Shown here piece after piece: positions 36,756 through 45,996 of a stretch of DNA of 64,000 bases. The DNA is from Microbacterium sp. H1-D42 (GTDB lineage Bacteria > Actinomycetota > Actinomycetes > Actinomycetales > Microbacteriaceae), in NCBI RefSeq assembly GCF_022637555.1, contig NZ_CP093342.1, forward strand, positions 1,860,001 through 1,924,000, read 5' to 3'. A program made the translations under genes and the position numbers. The stretch's first letter is position 1; each line of letters opens with the position of its first letter. A model generated the notes under the pieces. It searched no databases. It saw nothing but the letters and a program-made list of their open reading frames with translations, and was not told the origin of the DNA.

Positions 36756-36832
36756 GGTGGGTATAGCTCAGCTGGTAGAGCACCGCGTTGTGGTCGCGGG
36801 GGTCGCGGGTTCAAGCCCCGTTACTCACCCCA
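36756..36832 (+). tRNA. tRNA-His (anticodon GTG)
   Basis: The acceptor stem GTGGGTA pairs with TACTCAC, preceded by the histidine-specific G at -1 opposite C73, and the 3' CCA is encoded. The anticodon is at 36790-36792, and the D-arm and T-arm are standard. A strong terminator begins 2 bases after the CCA. Confidence 0.97.
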
Positions 36833-36834
36833 AG

Positions 36835-36869
36835 GAAGAAGCCCCGGGACATGGTCCCGGGGCTTCTTC
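36835..36869 (+). terminator. intrinsic terminator of tRNA-His
   Basis: A perfect 16-bp inverted repeat, GAAGAAGCCCCGGGAC with its complement around ATG, follows the tRNA directly. It ends in CTTCTTCGTGTC, the same tail as the tRNA-Leu terminator. Confidence 0.93.
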
Positions 36870-36926
36870 GTGTCTGCACAGTGCGCGGCATCGACCGTGC
36901 TGCTCTCGCCTGGATAGCATCGAATC

Positions 36927-37784
36927 ATGGCCTCGCACATCCGCACCGCAGCCGACTCCGACGTCGAGTCCCTCCCCGGCATCGAATCGGCCGCTGACTC
37001 TGCGTTCGATGCGGTCTTCGGCGCCGCCGACTGGGGCACTCCCCCGTCGGGCACGTCGCGCCTACGCCATCCGGGGTTCATCCTCGTCGCCGCTGAGAGC
37101 GAGAGCGGCGAGCCGGTCGGCTTCGTCCACGTGATCGAGCACGACGGTGAGGCTCACCTCGAGCAGCTCGCGGTGCTGCCCGCGCACGCAAGGCAGGGAC
37201 ACGGCACGGCCCTGGTCGAAGCGGCACTCGACGAAGCGCAGATGCGCGGCGCAACTCGCATGACCCTTCGCACGTTCGCCGACGTGCCGTGGAACGCCCC
37301 CTTCTACGCAGTGCTCGGATTCGAGGAAGCGCCGTCACCCGATGACGAGTTCCATGCCGCGCTGCTCGCCGCGGAAGAGCAGTTGGGTCTGGCAGCACAC
37401 GGGCGCCGCGTGCACATGACCCTGTCTCTCGAGGCCGGCATGCACCTGGACGCCGAGGCGTTCGAGAAGCTGGTCGTCGACGAACTCGACAAACTGCCCG
37501 ACGATATGGTGGCCGGCCTCGAGAACGTGGTGTTCGTCGTCGAAGACCGTCCGGAGAACGGCGATGACCTGTTCGGGATCTATGAGGGCTTCGCCCTGAC
37601 CGAGCGCGGCCAGTACGGCATGGGCGAGCTGCCGGATCGCATCGTCGTCTACCGGCACGCACACCTCGCCGCCTGCGCGAACGAGGCCGAGCTGCGCGGC
37701 GAGGTGCACACCACCCTCGTGCACGAGATCGCGCACTTCTACGGGATCGATGACGAGCAGCTGCACGAACTGGGGTGGGCATGA
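36927..37784 (+). CDS. GNAT acetyltransferase fused to a zincin-like metallopeptidase
   Basis: This 285-residue protein is a two-domain fusion. Residues 1 to about 150 form a GNAT acetyltransferase: [20 protein letters not shown] holds the acetyl-CoA pyrophosphate loop, and [11 protein letters not shown] is the typical final strand. Residues about 164-285 match the small actinobacterial zincin-like metallopeptidases (DUF1025 type), ending in [11 protein letters not shown] (266-276), a HExxHxxGxxD zinc site. An internal Met at the domain border (37416) has no ribosome-binding site, so one polypeptide is likely. It overlaps clpS by 4 bases (ATGA), which suggests a link to N-degron proteolysis. 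The substrate of either domain is unknown. Confidence 0.87.
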   Translation: MASHIRTAADSDVESLPGIESAADSAFDAVFGAADWGTPPSGTSRLRHPGFILVAAESESGEPVGFVHVIEHDGEAHLEQLAVLPAHARQGHGTALVEAALDEAQMRGATRMTLRTFADVPWNAPFYAVLGFEEAPSPDDEFHAALLAAEEQLGLAAHGRRVHMTLSLEAGMHLDAEAFEKLVVDELDKLPDDMVAGLENVVFVVEDRPENGDDLFGIYEGFALTERGQYGMGELPDRIVVYRHAHLAACANEAELRGEVHTTLVHEIAHFYGIDDEQLHELGWA

Positions 37785-38104
37785 GCACTCCGACGATCAT
37801 GAGCACTCCGGCGATCAGCACCCCGGCATCCCACCCCGTCATCGACGAGCAGCTGGTCGCGGCCCCGCTGGTGCCGTGGCAGTTGGTCGTCTGGGACGAT
37901 CCGGTGAACCTGATGAGCTATGTGACGCGGGTGTTCCGCACCTACTTCGGCTACCCGGAAGAGCGCGCCACCTCGCTCATGCTGGCCGTGCACCACGAGG
38001 GCCATGCGGTGGTCGCGACCGGCCCGCGCGAGACCATGGAGGTGCACGCGCAGGCGATGCATGACTTCGGACTGTGGGCGACGGTGCGGCAGGTGCCGCA
38101 GTGA
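37781..38104 (+). CDS. clpS: ATP-dependent Clp protease adaptor ClpS
   Basis: This 107-residue adaptor delivers N-degron substrates to ClpC/ClpA-ClpP. After an unstructured N-terminal 30 residues rich in Ser, Thr and Pro, the core starts at [16 protein letters not shown], with the conserved D-D-x-x-N substrate-pocket region near residues 41-50. It continues with [19 protein letters not shown] and a final amphipathic strand. The start is the ATG overlapping the upstream stop; a GTG two codons earlier is also possible. It is followed by a 4-base overlap with the DUF2017 gene. Confidence 0.95.
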   Translation: MSTPTIMSTPAISTPASHPVIDEQLVAAPLVPWQLVVWDDPVNLMSYVTRVFRTYFGYPEERATSLMLAVHHEGHAVVATGPRETMEVHAQAMHDFGLWATVRQVPQ

Positions 38105-38607
38105 CTGCGCTGCGCCTGGAGTTCGTGATGATCGAGGGCCAGAACCTGCTGCATCTCGTGGAGGAGTTCATCGATCTGCTGGTGGGCGGGCGCGACACGG
38201 CCGACGCGGGCCTGGAGCGGCTGGCGCCGAACGCGTACCCGGAGGACGACGAGTCCGCGGCCGCGTTCCGCGCCGCGACGCGCGTCGATCTGCTCGACCG
38301 CCGCGTGTCGGATGCGCTGGACGTACGCGCTGCCCTCGCCCCGTTCGACCGTGACGACGTCGAGCCCCTGGCGGCTGCGGCGATGGTGCCGCACGAGGTG
38401 ACCATCCCCGCCGGAGAGACGGATGCCTGGCTGCGCACTCTCTCGGCGATGCGGCTCGTGGTCGCCGCGCGTCTCGGGGTCGACCATGCGGACGCGCACG
38501 ACCCGGAGGATCAGCGCTTCCACGTGTACGACTGGCTCGGCTACCGTCTCGACCAGCTCGTGCAGCTGGCCGATGAGCAGGATGCTGCGGGCTCTACGGG
38601 ACCGTGA
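38101..38607 (+). CDS. DUF2017 family protein
   Basis: This 168-residue cytoplasmic protein belongs to DUF2017, which follows clpS in many actinobacteria; its function is unknown. It is acidic and mainly helical, with [15 protein letters not shown] near the N-terminus and [17 protein letters not shown] near residue 110. The GTG start overlaps the clpS stop (GTGA). Its 3' end overlaps the convergent P-loop gene by 14 bases. Operon position hints at a role with ClpS or Clp protease. Confidence 0.82.
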   Translation: MTALRLEFVMIEGQNLLHLVEEFIDLLVGGRDTADAGLERLAPNAYPEDDESAAAFRAATRVDLLDRRVSDALDVRAALAPFDRDDVEPLAAAAMVPHEVTIPAGETDAWLRTLSAMRLVVAARLGVDHADAHDPEDQRFHVYDWLGYRLDQLVQLADEQDAAGSTGP

Positions 38608-39184
38608 CGGTCAGCGCTGCGAGCCGTTGAGGGTCGTGACGCGCGATGTGCCTCTGCTCTTGCTGCGCCCACATGTCCCAGTGCGAGCGGAAGGCGTCGC
38701 CGTCGCGTTCCAGTGCCCTCCGGCGCCGGGAGGGCGCCGGCCCGTCGACCCACACCGTAACGTCGGCCAGAGCGGCGGATGCTGCGGTGAGCGCCCCGCA
38801 GCCCTCGACGACCAGGCCGAGCGCCGGGTCGACGGCATGTGCCTCTGCCTCTTCGGCACGCTGCCAATCCCAGCGCCGCCAGGTGCCGATCCGGCCCCGT
38901 CCGTGCGGCACGAGCACCTGTTCCCTGGCGATCTCCGCGCCGTGCGCGAGTCCGTCCCAGCCGGGGTAGACGGAGTCCAGCGCAAGCAGCTGCACAGGTC
39001 CGCGCAGCGGCCAGGCGCTGATCACGCGCGCGGCGAGACTGCTCTTGCCCGCCCCGCTGCGCCCGTCGATGATGACGACGGGGTTCGATGCGGCAACGTC
39101 CAGCACCGCCGACCGGATGCGGTCGGCGGCAGCAGTGAGAACGGCGTCGAGCGGGTCGCTACTTCTTGAGGGCACGGATGACAC
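38594..39184 (-). CDS. P-loop NTPase, uridine kinase-like
   Basis: This 196-residue protein has a Walker A motif GRSGAGKSS near residues 41-49 and a kinase-like layout, with a DSVYPGWDGL segment near 70 and EGCGALTAASAALADVTVWV near 124-143. The Walker B-like strand is LGLVVEGCG. Similar short proteins are annotated as uridine kinase-like or (d)NTP-dependent kinases, but the substrate is not established. The gene overlaps its convergent neighbour by 14 bases at the 3' end and the next minus-strand gene by 26 bases at the 5' end. Confidence 0.8.
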   Translation of the reverse strand: MSSVPSRSSDPLDAVLTAAADRIRSAVLDVAASNPVVIIDGRSGAGKSSLAARVISAWPLRGPVQLLALDSVYPGWDGLAHGAEIAREQVLVPHGRGRIGTWRRWDWQRAEEAEAHAVDPALGLVVEGCGALTAASAALADVTVWVDGPAPSRRRRALERDGDAFRSHWDMWAQQEQRHIARHDPQRLAALTVTVP

Positions 39185-39479
39185 GACTCAGCGCACGACC
39201 GGCGACCCACACGAACGGCACTGCGACGCAGAGCAGCACGATCAGGTTCGGCTCGAAGCGCAGTCCCTCTTCGCGGCGCACGTACACGCCGAGAGGAATG
39301 GCGACGCCACCGCCGGTGCCGCCGTCGCCCTGCCCCTCGACCTCGCCGCCCGCGAATCCCGTCACCGCCAGCGCAACGGGCGTCACGCTCACGCCATCGA
39401 CGTCGACCGCGTCGCCGTAGGCGCTCTTGACCCCGAAGGACGCGGACTGCTTACCCAGCTCCAGTGCAATGTTCGGCAT
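39159..39479 (-). CDS. GerW (YtfJ)-like small membrane protein
   Basis: This 106-residue protein has a repeated pattern like the GerW/YtfJ family: AYGDAVDVDGVSVTPVALAV, a glycine-rich loop GQGDGGTGGGVAIPLGVYV, then RREEGLRFEPN. A membrane helix (about residues 80-97, LIVLLCVAVPFVWVAGRAL) and a basic tail end the protein. Bacillus GerW is a spore germination factor, but the family also occurs in non-sporulating actinobacteria, where its role is unknown. Its 3' end overlaps the P-loop gene start by 26 bases, so the two are likely co-expressed. Confidence 0.65.
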   Translation of the reverse strand: MPNIALELGKQSASFGVKSAYGDAVDVDGVSVTPVALAVTGFAGGEVEGQGDGGTGGGVAIPLGVYVRREEGLRFEPNLIVLLCVAVPFVWVAGRALSRVIRALKK

Positions 39480-39533
39480 GCCCCAACGCTAGTCGAATGA
39501 CACCCACTTGCACCCGCACCTCGGGTCGAATTC

Positions 39534-40781
39534 TCAGTGCTCGCCGCCGGAACGGGGCGCTGGGCCGGGGGCGCCACGTCCGACATGACGTGCGCGCGTG
39601 ATCATGCCGACGCCGAATCTCGCGCGCGCGTCATCGAGAGTGCCCTCCAGCCTGCGCTGCTCCTCATCGTCATCCCAGAGCGCGAGCGCGCCGAGCCCTG
39701 ACTCACGAAGGCGCTCGGCCCGCACGCCGACCAGGCGCACCGGCTCGTGACGGTCGATCTGTTCGAACAGCGCAACCGCGGTCTCGCCGATGCGCTGCCC
39801 GACATCGGTCGCCTCGGAAAGGGAGACCGACCGGCTCAGCGTGCTGAAGTCGGCGAACCGGATCTTGATCGCCACGGCGCCGGCCTGCCAACTCGAGGTA
39901 CGCAGCCGCGCACCCACCCGATCTGCCAGTCGCAGCAGCTCCGAACGCAGCAGATCGCGGTCCTCGATGTCGCGGTCGAAGGTCTCCTCGTGGCCGATGC
40001 TCTTCTCGATGCGCTCGGTCTCGATCGCCCTGCCGTCCCGCCCAACGGCCAGTTCCTGAATGCGCTGGCCGAGCGCCGGTCCGAGGGCGCGTTCGAGTGC
40101 TTCCGGCGGCGACTCCCGCACGTCGCGGATCAGCCGGATGCCACGACGCTGCAGCGCTTCGGCGGCCTTCGGCCCGACGCCCCACATCGCACCGACTGGG
40201 CGCGGGTCGAGGAACTCCTGCGTGCGTGCGGCCGGCACGATCAGCATCCCGTCCGGCTTGGAGATGGTGGATGCCATCTTCGCGACGTGCTTGGTGGCGG
40301 CGACTCCCACGCTGCAGGTGATCCCCACCTCGTCCTGCACGCGCTGCCGGATGAGCACCGCGATCTCACCTGGACTCCCCCACAGCCGGCGCACGCCGCG
40401 CACGTCGAGGAACGCCTCGTCGATCGACAGCGGCTCGACCATCGGCGTGATGCTCTCGAAGATGCCCATCACCTGCTCGGAGACCGCCCGGTACCGCGTG
40501 AAGTCCGGCGGCACGACGCGTGCGGTCGGGCACAGACGCAGCGCCTGCGAGACCGGCATGGCGCTGCGCACCCCGAAGCGGCGGGCCTCGTAGGACGCGC
40601 TGGAGACGACGGAACGACCGTCCGGCGCGCCGATGATCAGCGGCAGTCCGCGCAGCGAGGGGTCGTGCAGCACCTCGACGGCGGCATAGAAGGCATCCAT
40701 GTCGACGTGCAGAATGCCGGTGCCGCTGTCGTCGGCGCCCGGCCGCGAGACGAGGCGTCCCGATCCATCACCACGACCCAT
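39534..40781 (-). CDS. dinB: DNA polymerase IV (Y-family)
   Basis: This 415-residue translesion polymerase shows ILHVDMDAFYAAVE near residues 22-35 and the catalytic pair in EPLSIDEAFLDV near 117-128. The palm-to-thumb helix-hairpin-helix region GVGPKAAEALQRRGI follows near 190. The little-finger domain runs to about residue 370, and the basic tail RARHVGRGAPGPAPRSG lacks an obvious beta-clamp motif at the very end. With pafBC in the same window it may join the DNA-damage response, but no LexA box was recognised upstream. Confidence 0.94.
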   Translation of the reverse strand: MGRGDGSGRLVSRPGADDSGTGILHVDMDAFYAAVEVLHDPSLRGLPLIIGAPDGRSVVSSASYEARRFGVRSAMPVSQALRLCPTARVVPPDFTRYRAVSEQVMGIFESITPMVEPLSIDEAFLDVRGVRRLWGSPGEIAVLIRQRVQDEVGITCSVGVAATKHVAKMASTISKPDGMLIVPAARTQEFLDPRPVGAMWGVGPKAAEALQRRGIRLIRDVRESPPEALERALGPALGQRIQELAVGRDGRAIETERIEKSIGHEETFDRDIEDRDLLRSELLRLADRVGARLRTSSWQAGAVAIKIRFADFSTLSRSVSLSEATDVGQRIGETAVALFEQIDRHEPVRLVGVRAERLRESGLGALALWDDDEEQRRLEGTLDDARARFGVGMITRARHVGRGAPGPAPRSGGEH

Positions 40782-40831
40782 GGTTCCATTCTCGCCGAGA
40801 CCGCCGACATCGGCGGCCCCGGCAGGAATGA

Positions 40832-42361
40832 CTACTGAGCAGCCCGCTCCAGGATCAGTTCGCGCACCCGGGCAGCGTCTGCCTGCCCCTTCATCGCCTT
40901 CATCACGGCGCCGATCACGGCACCGGCGGCCTGCACCTTGCCGTCCTTGATCTTCGCCATCACGTCCGGCTGAGAGGCGAGTGCCTCGTCGATCGCGGCG
41001 ATCAGGGCGCCGTCGTCGGACACGACGGCGAGCCCTCTGGCATCCACGACCTGCTGCGGGGTGCCCTCGCCGGCGATGACGCCCTCGATGACCTGGCGTG
41101 CGAGCTTGTCGGTCAGCGTCCCGGCATCCACCAGCGACTGCAGCGCAGCGACGTCGGCCGGAGTGACGAGCGTCGCCGCCTCGCGCTCCTGCGCGTTGGC
41201 GATGCGGCTGATCTCACCGGTCCACCACTTGCGGGCGGCGGCAGGCGCCGCACCGGCGGCGATCGTGGCTTCGACCTCGTCGAGCAGTCCGCCGTTGTGC
41301 ACGTCCTGGAACTCCAGGTCGGTGAAACCCCAGTCGGCCTTCAGCCGGCGGCGGCGCGCGATCGGCTGCTCTGGCAGCGCGGCACGCAGCTGCTCCACGA
41401 GCTCGCGGGCCGGCCGCACCGGCAGCAGGTCGGGCTCGGGGAAGTAGCGGTAGTCGTCAGCATCCGACTTCGGACGACCCGGCGAGGTCGTTCCGGTGTC
41501 CTCGTGCCAGTGCCGCGTCTCCTGCGTGATGGTGCCGCCGTCGGCGAGGATCGCCGCCTGACGCTGGATCTCGTACTTCACAGCACGCTCGACGGAGCGC
41601 ATCGAGTTGACGTTCTTCGTCTCGGTGCGGGTGCCGAGCGGTGCGGCGGGCTCGCCCTCGGCCACGCGCGGACGCAGCGAGACGTTCGCGTCGCAGCGCA
41701 GGTTGCCGCGCTCCAGGCGCGCCTCGGAGATGCCGAGGCCACGCACGATGTCGCGGATCGCGGCGACGTACGCCTTCGCGATCTCGGGGGCGCGGTGCTC
41801 GGCACCGAAGATCACCTTGGTGACGATCTCTACCAGCGGGACGCCGGCACGGTTGTAGTCGACGAGCGAGTACTCGGCGCCCTGGATGCGACCGGTCGCG
41901 CCACCCATGTGGGTGAGCTTTCCGGCGTCCTCCTCCATGTGCGCCCGCTCGACAGGGATCGTCACGAGCGTGCCGTCCTCAAGCTCGACCTCGACCGATC
42001 CCTCGTACGCGATCGGCTCGTCGTACTGCGAGATCTGGTAGTTCTTGCCGAGGTCGGGGTAGAAGTAGTTCTTGCGCGCGAAGCGGCTCGACTCGGCGAT
42101 CGAGCAGCCCAGCGCAAGGCCGAGGCTGATCGACGAGCGCACAGCGGTCTCGTTGACGACCGGCAGCGATCCGGGAAGACCCAGGTCGACCGGAGCGATG
42201 AGCGTGTTCGGCTCAGCCGCGTGGAACTCCTCGTTCGCCGGGTTCGGCGCGTCCGAGAACATCTTCGTGCGGGTGTTCAGCTCGACGTGCACCTCGAAGC
42301 CGAGCACCGGCTCGAACAGCTCGAGGGCCTTGTCGTAATCCATGAGCTTGACGGCGGCCAT
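40832..42361 (-). CDS. gatB: Asp-tRNA(Asn)/Glu-tRNA(Gln) amidotransferase subunit B
   Basis: This 509-residue subunit binds the misacylated tRNA and activates it with ATP. It begins [26 protein letters not shown] residues typical of GatB, with [21 protein letters not shown] near 80-100 (zinc/ATP cradle region). The C-terminal YqeY-like tail domain spans roughly residues 350-505. The ATG shares one base with the gatA stop (TGATG). The 17-codon upstream extension would lie inside gatA. Confidence 0.96.
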   Translation of the reverse strand: MAAVKLMDYDKALELFEPVLGFEVHVELNTRTKMFSDAPNPANEEFHAAEPNTLIAPVDLGLPGSLPVVNETAVRSSISLGLALGCSIAESSRFARKNYFYPDLGKNYQISQYDEPIAYEGSVEVELEDGTLVTIPVERAHMEEDAGKLTHMGGATGRIQGAEYSLVDYNRAGVPLVEIVTKVIFGAEHRAPEIAKAYVAAIRDIVRGLGISEARLERGNLRCDANVSLRPRVAEGEPAAPLGTRTETKNVNSMRSVERAVKYEIQRQAAILADGGTITQETRHWHEDTGTTSPGRPKSDADDYRYFPEPDLLPVRPARELVEQLRAALPEQPIARRRRLKADWGFTDLEFQDVHNGGLLDEVEATIAAGAAPAAARKWWTGEISRIANAQEREAATLVTPADVAALQSLVDAGTLTDKLARQVIEGVIAGEGTPQQVVDARGLAVVSDDGALIAAIDEALASQPDVMAKIKDGKVQAAGAVIGAVMKAMKGQADAARVRELILERAAQ

Positions 42362-43875
42362 CAGCGGGTTCCTCCCAGGGCGGGTGCCTTCTCGAGCAGG
42401 GGTGCGCCCCATGCATCCAGCAGCGCGGCTTCGAGGGCCGCGCCGACCTTGTATAGCCGGGCATCCTGCCGCGCCGGAGCGAGGAACTGGATGCCGACGG
42501 GCAGACCGTCCTCGGCGGCAAGGCCCGAGGGGATCGAGATGCCTGGCACACCGGCGAGGTTCGCCGGGATCGTCGTCAGGTCGTTGAGGTACATCTGCAG
42601 CGGATCGTCGATCTTCTCGCCGATCTTGAACGCGGTGGTAGGCGCGGACGGTGTCGCGATGACGTCGACCTGCGCGAACGCGGCGTCGAAGTCCTGCTGG
42701 ATGAGCGTGCGGACCTTCTGCGCGCTGCCGTAGTAGGCGTCGTAGTAGCCGGCGGACAGCGCATAGGTGCCGAGGATGATGCGGCGCTTCACCTCGGGGC
42801 CGAACCCGGCCTCGCGGGTGGCCGACATGACGTCCTCGACGGTGGGGTTGCCGTCAGGCGTGACGCGAAGGCCGAAGCGCACGGAGTCGAACTTGGCGAG
42901 GTTGCTGGATGCCTCTGCGGGGAGGATCAGGTAGTACGCGGCCACGCCGTACTCGAAGTGCGGTGCCGAGATCTCGACGATCTCCGCGCCCTGCGCCTCC
43001 ATCAGCGCGAGCGACTCGCGGAACGACGAGGCGACGCCGGTCTGGAAGCCGGAGTCCGGCAGCTCCTTGATGACGCCGACCTTCAGGCCCTTCAGCACCT
43101 GGCCGTCGGCCCCTTCCCGCGCGGCTGCCGCGAAGGAAGGCCACTCCTCGGCAAGCGAGGTGGAGTCCTTGGGGTCGTGACCGCCGATCACGTCGTGCAA
43201 CAGGCCCGCGTCGAGCACGGTGCGGGTGACGGGTCCGACCTGGTCGAGGCTGGATGCCAGGGCGATCGCGCCGTAGCGGCTGACGCCGCCGTAGGTGGGC
43301 TTGATGCCGACCGTGCCGGTGACGTGCGCGGGCTGACGGATGGATCCGCCGGTGTCGGAGCCGAGTGCGAGCGGCGCCTCGAAGGCCGCCACTGCCGCAG
43401 CCGAGCCGCCGCCGGAGCCACCGGGGATGCGGTCGAGGTCCCACGGGTTGCGGGTAGGACCGTACGCGGAGTGCTCGGTGGACGAGCCCATCGCGAACTC
43501 GTCCATGTTGGTCTTGCCGATCGGGATCAGCCCGGCTGCCCGCGAACGGGCGACGACGGTCGCATCGAAGGGCGACATGTAGCCCTCGAGGATCTTCGAT
43601 CCGCTGGTGGAGGGCTGGTCGGTGGTGACCAGCACGTCCTTGACGGCGAGGGGCACGCCGGCGATCGGGCCGAGCTGCTCACCGGCGGCACGCCGTGCGT
43701 CGACCGCGGCTGCCGCGGCGAGGGCGTGCTCGTTCACGTGCAGGAAGGCGTGTACCTCGCCGTCGACGGCGGCGATGCGATCGAGGTGCGCCTGGGTGGC
43801 CTCGACACTCGAGATCTCGCCGGCGGTCAGCTTCTCGCCGAGTTCTGCGGCGCTCAGGCGGATGATGTCGCTCAC
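42361..43875 (-). CDS. gatA: Asp-tRNA(Asn)/Glu-tRNA(Gln) amidotransferase subunit A
   Basis: This 504-residue amidase releases ammonia from glutamine for transamidation of tRNA. The amidase signature includes the catalytic lysine in AVKDVLVT near residue 78 and the serine-rich [30 protein letters not shown] region near 150-175 (Ser-cis Ser-Lys triad). The motif [10 protein letters not shown] follows. It overlaps gatC by 4 bases and gatB by 1, giving the standard gatCAB operon. Its presence implies no dedicated GlnRS and/or AsnRS for at least one amino acid. Confidence 0.96.
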   Translation of the reverse strand: MSDIIRLSAAELGEKLTAGEISSVEATQAHLDRIAAVDGEVHAFLHVNEHALAAAAAVDARRAAGEQLGPIAGVPLAVKDVLVTTDQPSTSGSKILEGYMSPFDATVVARSRAAGLIPIGKTNMDEFAMGSSTEHSAYGPTRNPWDLDRIPGGSGGGSAAAVAAFEAPLALGSDTGGSIRQPAHVTGTVGIKPTYGGVSRYGAIALASSLDQVGPVTRTVLDAGLLHDVIGGHDPKDSTSLAEEWPSFAAAAREGADGQVLKGLKVGVIKELPDSGFQTGVASSFRESLALMEAQGAEIVEISAPHFEYGVAAYYLILPAEASSNLAKFDSVRFGLRVTPDGNPTVEDVMSATREAGFGPEVKRRIILGTYALSAGYYDAYYGSAQKVRTLIQQDFDAAFAQVDVIATPSAPTTAFKIGEKIDDPLQMYLNDLTTIPANLAGVPGISIPSGLAAEDGLPVGIQFLAPARQDARLYKVGAALEAALLDAWGAPLLEKAPALGGTR

Positions 43876-44171
43876 TGCTCTTCTCCCAGGATCGCGGTGA
43901 CGCGGAAGCGCCCGTCGGCAGCATCAGGCGCATTCTGCAGCGTCTGCTCGAGCGTGAGCGTCTGCCCGACCTCATCGGCGCGGAAGACATTGCTCAGCGG
44001 GATCGGGTGGCTCGTCGCTGCGACGTCGGGCGTGGCCACCTCCGACACCTTGGCGATGTTGTCGACGATGGCGTCGAGCTGACCAGTCAGCTGCGTCACC
44101 TCGTCGTCGGTGAGTTGGATGCGCGCGAGCACGCCGAGATGGCGCACGAGATCAGGGGTGATTTCAGACAC
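43872..44171 (-). CDS. gatC: Asp-tRNA(Asn)/Glu-tRNA(Gln) amidotransferase subunit C
   Basis: This 99-residue subunit wraps around GatA and stabilises the GatAB interface. It shows the conserved [18 protein letters not shown] near residues 7-24 and [15 protein letters not shown] residues ([16 protein letters not shown]) near 56-71. It is first in gatCAB and is divergent from an acyl-CoA ligase gene across 83 bases. Confidence 0.95.
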   Translation of the reverse strand: MSEITPDLVRHLGVLARIQLTDDEVTQLTGQLDAIVDNIAKVSEVATPDVAATSHPIPLSNVFRADEVGQTLTLEQTLQNAPDAADGRFRVTAILGEEQ

Positions 44172-44254
44172 CGCTCCAGTCTACGAGAGCGCGTCGCGCG
44201 CGCTGACGCTTTCGACGATGCGGATGCACGCAACCTGAGGCATAGTCTGGTGGC

Positions 44255-45955
44255 GTGACGACGTTCGTACCTCCTCGCCCGTGGACCGCCAGCTATGCCG
44301 AAGGCGTGCCGGAGGATCTGCCCCCGGTCTCCGGCTCTCTCATCGACATCGTCGAGGCGTCGGTGCGCGATTACCCGGATGCCCCGGCGCTGCAGTTCTT
44401 CGGCCGCGAGACCAGCTATCGCGACATGCAGGATGCCATCGAGCGCGCTGCTGCAGGACTGCGAGATCTCGGTGTCGGCCCCGGTGACCCCGTCGCGATC
44501 GTGCTGCCCAACTGCCCGCAGCACATCATCGCGTTCTACGCCGTGCTGCGTCTGGGGGCGGTGGTCGTCGAGCACAACCCGCTGTACACGCCGCGCGAGC
44601 TGCGCAAGCAGTTCGAGGATCACGGCGCCAAGCACGCCATCGTGTGGAGCAAGGTCGCCGCGACCGTGCAGCAGTTCCCCGAGGACCTCAAGGTCACCAG
44701 CATCATCTCCGTCGACGTCACCAAGGCGATGCCGATGTTCACTCAGCTCGCCCTGAAACTGCCGATCGCCAAGGCCCGCGAATCCCGCGAAGCGCTCACG
44801 GCCAAGGTGCGCGGTGCCATCGCGTGGGACCAGCTCGTGGCATCCGCTCCCCTGCCCCGGACGCACCCGCGCCCGCAGACCGATGATCTCGCGATCATCC
44901 AGTACACGTCAGGGACGACCGGCACGCCCAAGGGCGCATCGCTGACCCACCGCAACCTGATGGCCAATGCCGCCCAGGCGAAGGCCTGGGTGCCATCCAT
45001 CACGCGGGGCGACGGCTGCGTCGTCTACGCCGTGCTGCCGATGTTCCACGCCTACGGGCTCACGCTGTGCCTGACGTTCGCGATGTCGATGGGCGCACGA
45101 CTCGTGCTGTTCCCGAAGTTCGATCCCGATCTCGTACTGGAGGTCGCCAAGAAGCACCCGGCGACTTTCCTGCCGCTCGTGCCGCCCATCGCCGACCGGC
45201 TGCTGTCTGCCGCGAAGGAGAAGGGCGTCTCGCTGGCCGGCACTGAGGTCGCGATCTCGGGAGCCATGGCGCTGCCGCACGAGCTCGTCGTGCCGTTCGA
45301 GAAGGCCACCGGCGGCTACCTCGTCGAGGGCTACGGCCTCAGCGAGTGCTCGCCGGTCCTGATGGCGAACCCCGTTGCAGACAGTCGCGTCGCCGGCACC
45401 GTCGGTCTGCCACTGCCAGGAACCGAGTGCCGCGTCGTCGATCCTGCGAACCCCACCGTCGATGTGCCGGCCGGCTCTCCCGGTGAGCTGGTCGTCCGAG
45501 GACCGCAGGTCTTCTCTGGCTACTACGGCAAGCCCGAGGCCACCGACGCGGTCTTCGTCGATGGCTGGTTCCGCACCGGGGACATCGTCACGATCGACGA
45601 CGCCGGGTTCGTGCGCATCGTCGACCGCATCAAGGAGCTGATCATCACTGGCGGCTTCAATGTCGCCCCGACCGAGGTGGAGGGCGCGCTGCGCCAGCAT
45701 CCCGACGTCGTCGACGCCGCCGTGGTCGGCCTGCCCAGCGACCATTCCGGTGAGGAGGTCGTCGCGGCGATCGTCGTCGAGCGCGGGGTCGACCCCGACA
45801 TCGATGCCATCAGGGAGTTCGCCCGCGGCATCCTCACGCCGTACAAGGTACCGCGGCGCCTGTTCGTCGTCGATGAGCTGCCGAAGTCGCTCATCGGCAA
45901 AGTGCTGCGCCGCGAAGTGAAGGAGAAGCTGGTCGGATTGACCACCGGCAGCTGA
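44255..45955 (+). CDS. long-chain-fatty-acid--CoA ligase (AMP-binding)
   Basis: This 566-residue enzyme activates a carboxylic acid to its CoA thioester through an acyl-adenylate. The P-loop motif YTSGTTGTPKGASLTHRN is near residues 212-229, the second motif VEGYGLSECSPV near 351-362, and RTGDIVTIDDAGFVRIVDR near 440. The catalytic lysine is in PKSLIGKVLRREV near the end. Substrate chain length cannot be fixed by sequence alone; medium to long chain is most likely. It starts with GTG. The DEAD-box helicase gene follows after 41 bases on the same strand. Confidence 0.92.
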   Translation: MTTFVPPRPWTASYAEGVPEDLPPVSGSLIDIVEASVRDYPDAPALQFFGRETSYRDMQDAIERAAAGLRDLGVGPGDPVAIVLPNCPQHIIAFYAVLRLGAVVVEHNPLYTPRELRKQFEDHGAKHAIVWSKVAATVQQFPEDLKVTSIISVDVTKAMPMFTQLALKLPIAKARESREALTAKVRGAIAWDQLVASAPLPRTHPRPQTDDLAIIQYTSGTTGTPKGASLTHRNLMANAAQAKAWVPSITRGDGCVVYAVLPMFHAYGLTLCLTFAMSMGARLVLFPKFDPDLVLEVAKKHPATFLPLVPPIADRLLSAAKEKGVSLAGTEVAISGAMALPHELVVPFEKATGGYLVEGYGLSECSPVLMANPVADSRVAGTVGLPLPGTECRVVDPANPTVDVPAGSPGELVVRGPQVFSGYYGKPEATDAVFVDGWFRTGDIVTIDDAGFVRIVDRIKELIITGGFNVAPTEVEGALRQHPDVVDAAVVGLPSDHSGEEVVAAIVVERGVDPDIDAIREFARGILTPYKVPRRLFVVDELPKSLIGKVLRREVKEKLVGLTTGS

Positions 45956-45996
45956 ACGACCAGCACTCTCCCATCCGCAGGGACTATCGTTGGCAG

